Source: Actinomycetes bacterium (lineage in GTDB: Bacteria; Actinomycetota; Acidimicrobiia; Acidimicrobiales; RAAP-2). Taken from it: a DNA stretch of 64,000 bases. Of this stretch, positions 42,168 to 50,248 are shown in pieces; within the stretch, counting starts at the first letter, position 1, and the number at the start of each line of letters is the position of its first letter. The position numbers were made by a program, and so were the translations under genes. Location: NCBI GenBank assembly GCA_021791895.1, contig JAJYVS010000009.1, forward strand, positions 17,040-81,039, read 5' to 3'. A model generated the notes under the pieces. That model was not told the origin of the DNA. It was given only the letters and a program-made list of their open reading frames with translations, and made no database searches.

Positions 42168-45100
42168 GTGGACGCCAGCGCACCGGCGGTGGTGGCGGTG
42201 GTGGTCACGAGGGACCCCGGGCCCTGGTTCGAGGGGACCCTCCGGGCCCTCGCCGCCCAGGACTATCCCCAGCTAGTGGTGGTCGTGGTGGCGGCTGGGG
42301 GCGCGGACCCGACCGAACGGGTGGGCCGGGTCTTTCCCGACGCCTTCGTCCGGGTGACCGAGGAGCCCCTCGCCTTCGGTGCTGCGGCCAACCAAGTCCT
42401 CGGCATGGTGGAGGGGGCGACCTTCTTCTTGGTCTGCCACGACGACTGCGCCCCGGACCCCTCGGCGGTCCGGCTCATGGTCGAAGAGTCGTTCCGGTCC
42501 AATGCGGCGGTCGTGGCCCCGAAGATGGTCAGCTGGGACGACCCCCTCATGCTCGTGCATGTGGGCATGAATGCTGACAAGACCGGCGCCGTGGTGGACC
42601 GGGTCCAGAGTCCCGAGATCGACCACGGCCAACACGACGGGGTGAGGGACGTCTTCGTCGCCCCGAGCGGATGTGTCCTGATCCGGGCCGACCTCATGAC
42701 CGAGCTCGGCGGGTTCGATCCCGGCATCGTGGCCATGGCCGAGGACCTCGACCTGTGCTGGCGGGCCCAGGTGACCGGGGCCCGGGTGATCGTGGCCCCC
42801 GACGCCCGCGTCCGGCACTTAGAGGTCATCGCACCGGGCGTCGAGCCGGTGCTCACCGGCGCCGACGCCGGCGCCACCCTCCAGGCCCTCCAGCGCCGCC
42901 ACGAGCTGCGCGCCGTGCTCAAGTGCTACAGCGGCCTGCACCTCCTCCGGGTCCTGCCCCAGGTCGCCGCCCTCAATCTCGGCGAGGCCCTGGTCGCTTT
43001 GGTCGCCCGGGACCGGGGTCGGCTCCGGGCGGTTCTCGGGGCCTGGCGGTGGAACCTGGCCCACCGAGCCGAGCTCCTCGAGGCCCGCCGGCGACTGCAG
43101 CGCTCCCGGGTCGCCACCGACAACCAGGTCCGCCGGAACCAGCTACGGGGGAGCGCCCGGCTCTCCGAGTACATCTCCAATGTGAGCCACCTCGGCTTCG
43201 AGGCCACCCATGCCCGGGTCGGGGCGCTCTCCCGGGACGACGAGGCCGAGATGCCCGAGCTGACCGGATCCATCGCCGGCGCCTTCTCCGAGGACGACAC
43301 CTTCGACGAGGACTGGGACGACCGCGGCCGACTGGCCCCGCGTGGCCCAACCCGCTCCCGGCTCCTGGCCAGCCGCCGCTCCAGGCTCCTCGCCGCGCTG
43401 GTGATCACCCTCTTGCTCGTGATCGGGGTGCGGCACCTGATCGGCGGCGCCTTCCCGGCCATCGGTCAGTTCCTCCCGCTCTCGTCGTGGTCGGCCACGT
43501 GGCACCAGTTCTTCGCCAGCTGGCATGCCCAGGGGGTCGGGACCACCGCCCCGTCGTCCCCCGCCTATGCCGCCCTCGGCGCGCTCGCCACCGTGCTCTT
43601 GGGCGGCATGGGGCTCACCCAGAAGGTGCTGATCTTCGGCTGCGTGCCGGTCGGCGCCTGGGGCGTCTCCCGCCTCTTGGGCCCTTTCGGCTCGCGCCGG
43701 GGCCGGCTGTTGGGGGCGGCCGCCTATCTGGGCCTCCCGCTCGTCTACGACGCCTTGGCCCGGGGACGTCTCGACGCGATGGTGGCGTACGCGCTGGCCC
43801 CGTGGATCATCTCGGCCCTCATGCGGGCCACCACCCTGGAACCCTTCGGTGTGGCGGGCCTCGGTCGTCACGGTCGCCAGCCCCGGACCCAGCTGCTCGG
43901 CCTCGGGGTCCTCATCGCCATCGGCATCGCCTTCGTCCCCGCGATCGTCGTCGACGTGGCGATCGCCGCGGTCGGTCTGTGGCTGGGGTCGTGGTTCTCG
44001 AAGACGAGCGCCGAGGCGGGGCGGGCCGTTCGGATGGCCGTGGGCGCCGTCGGCGTCGCCCTCGTCCTGTGCGCACCGTGGGTGATCGGCGTCGCCCTCT
44101 CGGGCCCCCATGCCTTGGGTGTGCTCGGGCTGCCCTCAGCGCCGTCGCGCGCCGTCGGCTGGTCGGCCCTGCTCCGCTTCGACCTCGGTCCGGTCGGGGG
44201 GTCTCCGTTGAGCTGGTTGCTCCCGGTCGCCGGCCTCCTCCCGGTCCTCATCGGAGCCGGACCCCGGCTGGCCTGGGCTGCCCGGCTGTGGACGATGGCG
44301 TTGGTCTCCTTCGGCCTCGGGCTCGTGGTCGACCGGGGCTGGACCGGCTCCTTCGCCCCCGGCGTCGACGTCCTCTTGGTGCCGGCGGCCGCCGCGATCG
44401 CCGCCGCTGTGGGCCTCGGCGTCGCCGCGTTCGAGACCGACCTCATCGGCCAGCGCTTCAGCTGGCGCCAGTTGGCCACCTCGCTCATGATGCTGGCGGC
44501 TGCCTTCGGGATGCTCCCGGTCGCCGCCGAGGTGACCAACGGGAGCTTCGGGCTGCCGGCCAACGGCTACGAACGCTCGCTGCAGTTCATCGCCGTCACC
44601 CCGGGCGACTCCTACCGCGTGCTCTGGCTGGGGGACCCCGCCGCATTGCCGCTCGGGTCGTGGTCGATCTCGCCCGGCCTCGCCTATGCCACCACCGACA
44701 CCGGTCCGCCGAACGCGGCCGACCTCTACGGCCCGGCCGCGCCGGGGCCGGCCGAGCAGCTGGCCGCCGCCGTCGAGCTGGCCCGAGCGGGCAAGACCGT
44801 GCACCTCGGCCGCCTGCTCGCCCCGGAGGCCGTCCGCTACGTGGTCGTGGTGGAGAACCTGGCACCGAGCGCCGTCGGCCTGGGCGGGACGGTCCCCTAC
44901 CCGGTGCCCGCCGACGTGGTCTCGGCGCTCGACCAGCAAGGGGACCTCCGCCAGGTTCCGGGCGGGGAGGGCTTCTTGGTCTACGACAACACCGCGGCCA
45001 TCCCCGAACGGGCGACCCGCGCCGCCGGACTCGTCACCGGGACGAAAGCGGCGTCCGGTCCCGCCGCCGGCCTGAGCCTGCCCTCGCCCGGGGACCTCTC

Positions 45101-45506
45101 GGGTTGGCACCCGGCGCTCGGGACCAACTCGGGGTCGGGCTACACCGGATCGCTGCGTGCCGGAACCCTCTATGCCGCCCTGGCTCCGGCCGGTGCCTTC
45201 CACCTGAGCGTCGGGGGCACCGCCCTGCCGGTCGCCCCGGCGTTCTCCTGGGCGGCCCAGTTCAAGGTGGCGCGCGCCGGGCCGGGGACGCTCGTGTTCT
45301 CGTCCGTGCCGTTGGCTGGGATCGGTGCCGCCCTCGAGCTCGTGCTCTGGGTGCTGGTGGTCGGCCTGCTCTTCGACCGTCGCTTCGCCCTGCGGGCCCG
45401 GATGCGGGCGTTGGCGAGCGCCCAGCCGAGCGAGACCGTCCTTCGGCCGGCCACGCCCGCGTCGCCGAGGAGCCGACGGCGCGAGCGGGTCGGGGGACCG
45501 CCGTGA
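42168..45506 (+). CDS. Giant membrane GT2 glycosyltransferase
   Basis: A 1112-residue protein. Residues 1-~290 are a GT-A (GT2) domain with AVVVTRDPGPW, a CHDDCAPD metal site (DxD-like), a FGAAANQVL segment and the acceptor-base region AMAEDLDLCWRAQ. From ~405 on there are about a dozen membrane helices and a final extracellular domain with one C-terminal helix before a basic tail. This layout and the cotranslated DUF5719 gene (GTGA overlap) form a pair conserved in actinobacteria near mannose and F420 genes. Its likely role is transfer of a sugar onto a lipid or wall glycan. The GTG start is nine bases after TAGCCT. Confidence 0.85.
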   Translation: MDASAPAVVAVVVTRDPGPWFEGTLRALAAQDYPQLVVVVVAAGGADPTERVGRVFPDAFVRVTEEPLAFGAAANQVLGMVEGATFFLVCHDDCAPDPSAVRLMVEESFRSNAAVVAPKMVSWDDPLMLVHVGMNADKTGAVVDRVQSPEIDHGQHDGVRDVFVAPSGCVLIRADLMTELGGFDPGIVAMAEDLDLCWRAQVTGARVIVAPDARVRHLEVIAPGVEPVLTGADAGATLQALQRRHELRAVLKCYSGLHLLRVLPQVAALNLGEALVALVARDRGRLRAVLGAWRWNLAHRAELLEARRRLQRSRVATDNQVRRNQLRGSARLSEYISNVSHLGFEATHARVGALSRDDEAEMPELTGSIAGAFSEDDTFDEDWDDRGRLAPRGPTRSRLLASRRSRLLAALVITLLLVIGVRHLIGGAFPAIGQFLPLSSWSATWHQFFASWHAQGVGTTAPSSPAYAALGALATVLLGGMGLTQKVLIFGCVPVGAWGVSRLLGPFGSRRGRLLGAAAYLGLPLVYDALARGRLDAMVAYALAPWIISALMRATTLEPFGVAGLGRHGRQPRTQLLGLGVLIAIGIAFVPAIVVDVAIAAVGLWLGSWFSKTSAEAGRAVRMAVGAVGVALVLCAPWVIGVALSGPHALGVLGLPSAPSRAVGWSALLRFDLGPVGGSPLSWLLPVAGLLPVLIGAGPRLAWAARLWTMALVSFGLGLVVDRGWTGSFAPGVDVLLVPAAAAIAAAVGLGVAAFETDLIGQRFSWRQLATSLMMLAAAFGMLPVAAEVTNGSFGLPANGYERSLQFIAVTPGDSYRVLWLGDPAALPLGSWSISPGLAYATTDTGPPNAADLYGPAAPGPAEQLAAAVELARAGKTVHLGRLLAPEAVRYVVVVENLAPSAVGLGGTVPYPVPADVVSALDQQGDLRQVPGGEGFLVYDNTAAIPERATRAAGLVTGTKAASGPAAGLSLPSPGDLSGWHPALGTNSGSGYTGSLRAGTLYAALAPAGAFHLSVGGTALPVAPAFSWAAQFKVARAGPGTLVFSSVPLAGIGAALELVLWVLVVGLLFDRRFALRARMRALASAQPSETVLRPATPASPRSRRRERVGGPP

Positions 45507-47059
45507 GCACCGAGCCGCCCGGCTTCTTCGACGACGGGGTCGACGGCGCGCCCGCCGATGTCCCCGAGTCGGTTCCGAGGCCCCGCTCCCCCTATCGCAT
45601 CGCCCTCGTGGTGGCCATCGTTGCGGCCGGGGTGGCCGGGGGGGTGGTGGACGCCGTGGTGTCCCGGCCCGCACCGATCCAGCCCCCGGGGGTGCCGGCG
45701 AACGAGATCGCGCCGGCCGCCGTCGAGTCCTCGGCCTGGTACTGCGCCGGCGGGACGCCGGCCAACGGCTCGACCGCAGCGGAGACCCTCCACCTCTTGA
45801 ACACCACCGGCCACCAGGCGACAGCCACCTTGAGCGCGGTGAGCGACACCGGGGCCCACAAGAGCGAGCGGGTGGTGATCCCCTCGTTCACCCAGATCGA
45901 AGAGGTCCCCGGCGCCCTCGCCGGCGGCGGGTTCGTGGCCGCCACGGTGACGGTGGCCGGCGGTGGGGTGTTGGTCACCGAGTCGGTGGCCGGCCCGCTC
46001 GGCTGGTCGGTGACCCCGTGCTCACGTTCCACCGCGACCGACTGGTACTTCGCCTCGGGCTCGACGGTCAACGGGGGCACCCTGGCCATCTCGCTGTACA
46101 ACCCGACCTCCACCGTGGCGGTGGTGGACATGACGTTCGCCACCCCTTCGGGCATCTCGCAGCCCCAGCCGTTCGAGGGCATCGTGGTGGCGCCGGGGAG
46201 CCTGGCGGTCGAGCAGATCGACCACTACGTCCAGGACGCCCGGTCGGTCTCGACGGTGGTTTCGGTACGGACCGGCTCGGTGGTCGCGGCGGCCCTGCAG
46301 ACGGTGTCGTCCAATGGTTCCCACGGGCTCTCGGTGCGGTTGGGCTCGCCCCAGCCCGAGCGGGCCTGGGCCCTCCCGCGCTCGATCGACCTCACGGGGG
46401 GGCTGAGCGTGGTCACGGTCTTCAACCCCACCTCCCGGAGCGAGCGGGTCCGGATCGACGTGCGGCCGTTCCGCTCCCCTCCGGCCTCCTTCACCCAGTT
46501 CGTCGCGCCAACCAGCGCGTGGGTGCTCGAGACGAGTGGCCAGAACCGGATTCCCGACGCGATCCCGTTCCTGGCCACCGTACGGGTCGTCGGGAGAGGG
46601 GCGGGCGTGGTGGTCGACCGCAGCGTGGACGCACCGAGCTCCTTCGGCGGGCCCCAGTTCGGGGCGATGAGCGCGCTCGGCCTGACAAGTGGGACCCCCG
46701 GGGCGACGAGCGCCGTGCTGCCGGGGCCCGGCACCGACGCCCACCCGGCTGTCAACGGGGCCGCGGTGGCGACCCTCGATCTCTACAACCCCGGGAGCCG
46801 GGGGTCGTCGGCCACGGTGTGGGCCATCCGCGGCAGCCACCTCGTCCGGGTGGCCCGGGCCGAGGTGGCTGCCGGGCGTGCCGTCAGCCTGGCGTCGACG
46901 GCCTCCACCGGGGTGCAGCGGGCCGCGGGGATGGGACGGGTGGGCTTCGCCCCGCTCGTGGTCACGGCCTCAGAGCCCCTCTTGGTCTTGGAAGACCTGG
47001 TGCCGGCGGCCACCGCCGGGGTGGTGTCGTTGCCGGCGGTGGGGCGGGCCTCGGGCTGA
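45503..47059 (+). CDS. DUF5719-family cell-envelope protein
   Basis: A 518-residue membrane-anchored extracellular protein: helix at ~32-55, then repeated beta-sandwich-like units with recurring SAWYCAGGTPANGST, DWYFASGSTVNGGTLAI and FNPTSRSERVRIDVR motifs. This is the pattern of DUF5719, always found after a GT2 membrane glycosyltransferase in actinobacteria. Two cysteines (WYCAG and TPCSR) may form a disulfide. Biochemical function is undescribed; it probably assists the glycosyltransferase upstream. Its stop lies inside a palindrome shared with the FtsH stop. Confidence 0.82.
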   Translation: MSTEPPGFFDDGVDGAPADVPESVPRPRSPYRIALVVAIVAAGVAGGVVDAVVSRPAPIQPPGVPANEIAPAAVESSAWYCAGGTPANGSTAAETLHLLNTTGHQATATLSAVSDTGAHKSERVVIPSFTQIEEVPGALAGGGFVAATVTVAGGGVLVTESVAGPLGWSVTPCSRSTATDWYFASGSTVNGGTLAISLYNPTSTVAVVDMTFATPSGISQPQPFEGIVVAPGSLAVEQIDHYVQDARSVSTVVSVRTGSVVAAALQTVSSNGSHGLSVRLGSPQPERAWALPRSIDLTGGLSVVTVFNPTSRSERVRIDVRPFRSPPASFTQFVAPTSAWVLETSGQNRIPDAIPFLATVRVVGRGAGVVVDRSVDAPSSFGGPQFGAMSALGLTSGTPGATSAVLPGPGTDAHPAVNGAAVATLDLYNPGSRGSSATVWAIRGSHLVRVARAEVAAGRAVSLASTASTGVQRAAGMGRVGFAPLVVTASEPLLVLEDLVPAATAGVVSLPAVGRASG

Positions 47060-47072
47060 GCCGGCTCAGCCC
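47053..47072. terminator. 20-bp perfect palindrome over two convergent stop codons
   Basis: GGGCTGAGCC and its exact mirror GGCTCAGCCC abut at 47062/47063. The stop of the DUF5719 gene (47057-47059) and the stop of ftsH (47068-47066) occupy mirrored positions in the two arms. As RNA it forms a 10-bp stem with little or no loop from either direction, so it may terminate both converging transcripts. No U-run follows. Confidence 0.5.
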
Positions 47073-49201
47073 TCGCCCGGGCCTGGCTCGGGTTGGGGCG
47101 GCGGGCTCCACTGTGGCGGTGGCCACTGGGGAGCCGGCCAGCCCGAGGGGGTGGTATTCCGGGGTGCCGGCGGTTGTGCGGCCAGCGCGGCCGCGTGGGT
47201 CTGGACCGCTTCGGGTTCGGATTGGGCCACGGCCTCGTCTTCGGCGGCCGCCGGCTCGGGGGCTTTTTCGGCCCGGGAGCCATTCCCGTTGAAGGTTGGG
47301 GCCGCCTTCTTGCCGGTGACGTGCACCGGACGCCCATAGGCGTCGTCGACCAGCCGGCCGACCATCGCCCCCTCGATCGTCTCGTCCTCGAGCAGGGCCT
47401 TGGCCACGGCGTCGAGCCCCTTGCGGTGACGGGAGAGGACCTCCAGGGCCCGCTCCTCCTGAGCCCGGAGGATCCGCTCGACCTCGTCGTCGATGATCTG
47501 ACCGGTGTGCTCGGAGTAGTCCCTGGTGTGCATGAGGTCCTCGCCCAGGAACACCTGGCCCTGGGAGCCCCAGGCCATCGGGCCGATGTCCTCGCTCATG
47601 CCCCACTCCCGCACCATCTTGCGGGCCAGCTCGGTGTTGCCCACCAGGTCGTTGGCGGCCCCGGTGGAGAGGTCGCCGTAGACGAGGAGTTCGGCCGCCC
47701 GGCCACCCATCCGCACGCACAGCGCGTCTTCGATGTGGCTGCGGGGATGGATGTGACGCTCTTCCATCGGGAGCTGCTGGGTGACACCGAGGGCCATGCC
47801 GGTGGGGAAGATGGTCACCTTGTGCACGGGGTCGGCGTTCTCGAGCACGTAGGCCAAGACGGCGTGCCCGCCCTCGTGGTAGGCGACGCGCTCCTTCTCG
47901 TCGTCCGAGAGGATCAACGACTCGCGTCGCTGGCCCATGAGCACCCGGTCCCGGGCCGACTCGAAGTCGGCCATGGCGATGGAGGGCGAGCCGCGCCGCA
48001 CCGCGTGCAGGGCGGCTTCGTTCACCAGGTTGGCCAGGTCGGCCCCGCTCATCCCCGGGGTGCCCCGGGCCACGAGGTCGAGGTCGACGTCCGGGCTCAT
48101 CCGCTTGTCCCGGCAGTGCACCTGGAGGATGGGCAGGCGCTCGTCGAGGTCGGGGAGGGGCACCACGATCTGGCGGTCGAACCGGCCCGGTCGGAGCAGG
48201 GCCGGATCCAAGATGTCCGGTCGGTTGGTGGCGGCGATCATGACGACGCCCTCGGCCGGGTCGAACCCGTCCATCTCCGAGAGCATCTGGTTGAGCGTCT
48301 GCTCCCGTTCGTCGTGGCCGCCGCCCAGCCCGGCACCCCGCTTTCGGCCGATGGAGTCGATCTCGTCCACGAACACGATGGCCGGGGCCTGCTTGCGGGC
48401 CGTCTGGAACAGGTCCCGCACCCGCGAGGCGCCGACGCCGACGAACATCTCCATGAAGTCCGAGCCCGAGACCGAGAGGAAGGGCACGCCGGCCTCCCCG
48501 GCCACCGCCCGGGCGAGCAGGGTCTTGCCGGTCCCCGGCGGGCCCACCAAGAGGACGCCCTTTGGGATCTTGGCCCCGATCTCCTTGAAGCGCGCCGGCG
48601 TCTTCAAGAAGTCGACCACCTCGGAGATCTCCTGTTTGACGCCGTTGTAGCCGGCGACGTCGCCGAAGGTGGTCGAGGGCCGTTCGGCGCTGTACATCCG
48701 GGCCCGCGAGCGACCGATCGACATGATCCCGGACATCTGTCCCCGGGCCTGTCTGGTCATGAGCCACATGACCGCGGCGAACAGGCCGACCAGGAGCACG
48801 TAGGGGAGGATCGCCGAGAGGATGCTCGAAGAGGGCTCCGAGAAGTTGACCGCCACCCCGTCCTTGCGCATCGTGTTGACGTCGGTCTGGCTGTAGGGGT
48901 TGGGGCCCTGGCTGGTGTAGCTGGTCCCGTCGGTGAGCTTGCCGGTGATCACCCCGGTCGAGTTGTCGATGGTGGCGGTCGCGACGTGCCCGGCCTTCAC
49001 GTCCCTCAGGTAGTTGGCGTAGTTGATCGAGGTGGCCGAGGAGTGGGGGAGGAGCGAGGGGACTACGAGCACCGCCAGGACCGCGACGATGAGGACGGTC
49101 CAGATCCAGCGCCAGCTCTGGTCGTTGCCGCTCGGGTTCGGATTGTTCCCGCCGCCGGGGTTCGGCAGGCGGTTCGGCCGGTCCGGCCGTGACGGACTCA
49201 C
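47066..49201 (-). CDS. ftsH: ATP-dependent zinc metalloprotease FtsH
   Basis: A 711-residue membrane AAA protease that degrades misassembled membrane proteins and regulators. Two membrane helices (~31-50, ~127-148) flank a periplasmic domain. The AAA module has Walker A GPPGTGKT (220-227), Walker B VFVDE (276-280), the [10 protein letters not shown] pore loop (253-262) and second-region RPGRFDR. The zinc site is HEGGH (442-446) with the third ligand in the downstream [10 protein letters not shown] segment. The C-terminal ~90 residues are Pro/Ala/Glu-rich and disordered. GTG start six bases after TAGCAT (49213-49208). Divergent from a CPBP protease gene. Confidence 0.96.
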   Translation of the reverse strand: MSPSRPDRPNRLPNPGGGNNPNPSGNDQSWRWIWTVLIVAVLAVLVVPSLLPHSSATSINYANYLRDVKAGHVATATIDNSTGVITGKLTDGTSYTSQGPNPYSQTDVNTMRKDGVAVNFSEPSSSILSAILPYVLLVGLFAAVMWLMTRQARGQMSGIMSIGRSRARMYSAERPSTTFGDVAGYNGVKQEISEVVDFLKTPARFKEIGAKIPKGVLLVGPPGTGKTLLARAVAGEAGVPFLSVSGSDFMEMFVGVGASRVRDLFQTARKQAPAIVFVDEIDSIGRKRGAGLGGGHDEREQTLNQMLSEMDGFDPAEGVVMIAATNRPDILDPALLRPGRFDRQIVVPLPDLDERLPILQVHCRDKRMSPDVDLDLVARGTPGMSGADLANLVNEAALHAVRRGSPSIAMADFESARDRVLMGQRRESLILSDDEKERVAYHEGGHAVLAYVLENADPVHKVTIFPTGMALGVTQQLPMEERHIHPRSHIEDALCVRMGGRAAELLVYGDLSTGAANDLVGNTELARKMVREWGMSEDIGPMAWGSQGQVFLGEDLMHTRDYSEHTGQIIDDEVERILRAQEERALEVLSRHRKGLDAVAKALLEDETIEGAMVGRLVDDAYGRPVHVTGKKAAPTFNGNGSRAEKAPEPAAAEDEAVAQSEPEAVQTHAAALAAQPPAPRNTTPSGWPAPQWPPPQWSPPPQPEPGPGEG

Positions 49202-49207
49202 CCGGCC

Positions 49208-49213
49208 ATGCTA
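49208..49213 (-). promoter_or_regulatory. -10 box of ftsH, leaderless
   Basis: TAGCAT on the minus strand ends six bases before the ftsH GTG; there is no ribosome site between them. Confidence 0.45.
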
Positions 49214-49336
49214 TGCGCCGGGGTCGGAGCCATGGTACCGGCCGGGCCCGTCGCGGATCGGCTCCAAGCTGGAAGAACGCGTGCGACGGCCCGTCGCTGC
49301 CTTCCTGAGCGCCCCAAGATGACGAAACCCCGGCAG

Positions 49337-49342
49337 TATCGT
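49337..49342 (+). promoter_or_regulatory. -10 box of the CPBP protease gene, leaderless
   Basis: TATCGT ends six bases before ATG 49349. This supports that start over the ATG at 49319, which lies upstream of the box. Confidence 0.45.
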
Positions 49343-49348
49343 GGCTCG

Positions 49349-50248
49349 ATGGCCTCCTCCGGCGACGACGAGGGGCGCGACGTCCACCCCGGTGTCCCGG
49401 AGCACGGAGCGACGTGGTGGTCGCCCGGATCGAGCCCGGGGCGCTGGTGGGTTCTGGGGCCGGGGGGGGCGCCGAGCCGCGTTCCGGCCTCACGGGCCGA
49501 TGCCGGCTGGTGGGTGGTGTTCGCCGCCGTCGGTTTCGTCGTCGGCCAGGTGGTGGCCCTGATCGCCGTGGACCTGGCGGCGTCGATCACCGGCAACGGG
49601 GTTCGGCTCAGCGCGATCTCCCAGCTGGCCGCCCCACCGGCCTGGTACATCGCCTCGGGCCTGGTCGGTCTGTGGGTGGGGTTCTTCGTGGCGCCGGTGC
49701 TCGCGGTCCGGGTGCGTGGGAGCGGGCACCTGGTGGCCGATCTCGGGATCGCGTTTCGCCCGGTCGACGTGGTCGGCGTCGCGATCGGGATCGGCGGCCA
49801 GGTGCTGGTGACCCTCCTCTACCTCCCGTTCGTTTCGCACCTGAAGAACTTCCAGGCCCCCACGACCAAGCTCACCGGGGGGGCGCACGGAGGCTCCTTT
49901 GCCGTGATCGCCATCATGACCGTGCTCGGGGCGCCGTTCTTCGAGGAGCTGTTCTTTCGCGGGGTCCTGTTCAAGGGTCTCTTGGGGCTCCTCGGGGCGA
50001 CCGGTTCCCGGCGACAGGCCGGGGCCAAGGCGGGGACGATCGCGCTGGCCGTGGTGGCCGACGGGTTGCTCTTCGGCCTGGCCCACGCCGAGCTCGAGCA
50101 GTTGGCCGGCCTGGCGGTCTTCGGATGCATCCTGGCCGTCGTCGCCCTGCGGACCGGCAGGTTGGGGATGAACATGGTCGCCCACGCGACGTTCAACCTC
50201 GTCGCGGTGCTCGCCATCGTCTCCAGCCGCGCCGGGCTCGTCCACTGA
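49349..50248 (+). CDS. CPBP-family intramembrane glutamic protease
   Basis: A 299-residue polytopic protein with the CPBP (Abi/Rce1-like) signature: EELFFR in FFEELFFRGVLFKG (the catalytic Glu pair and Arg), FGLAHAE (His) and MNMVAHATFN (His, Asn). Around eight membrane helices. Members cleave prenylated or membrane-bound substrates, and some serve bacteriocin immunity. The N-terminal ~55 residues are soluble and Gly/Pro-rich. The stop TGA shares a base with the ATG of the next gene (TGATG), so the two are cotranslated. Substrate unknown. Confidence 0.85.
   Translation: MASSGDDEGRDVHPGVPEHGATWWSPGSSPGRWWVLGPGGAPSRVPASRADAGWWVVFAAVGFVVGQVVALIAVDLAASITGNGVRLSAISQLAAPPAWYIASGLVGLWVGFFVAPVLAVRVRGSGHLVADLGIAFRPVDVVGVAIGIGGQVLVTLLYLPFVSHLKNFQAPTTKLTGGAHGGSFAVIAIMTVLGAPFFEELFFRGVLFKGLLGLLGATGSRRQAGAKAGTIALAVVADGLLFGLAHAELEQLAGLAVFGCILAVVALRTGRLGMNMVAHATFNLVAVLAIVSSRAGLVH

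Noticed and set aside
43143..45674. Minus-strand frames opposite the giant glycosyltransferase
   Set aside because: Shadow frames without domains; the plus strand carries GT2 motifs and helices.
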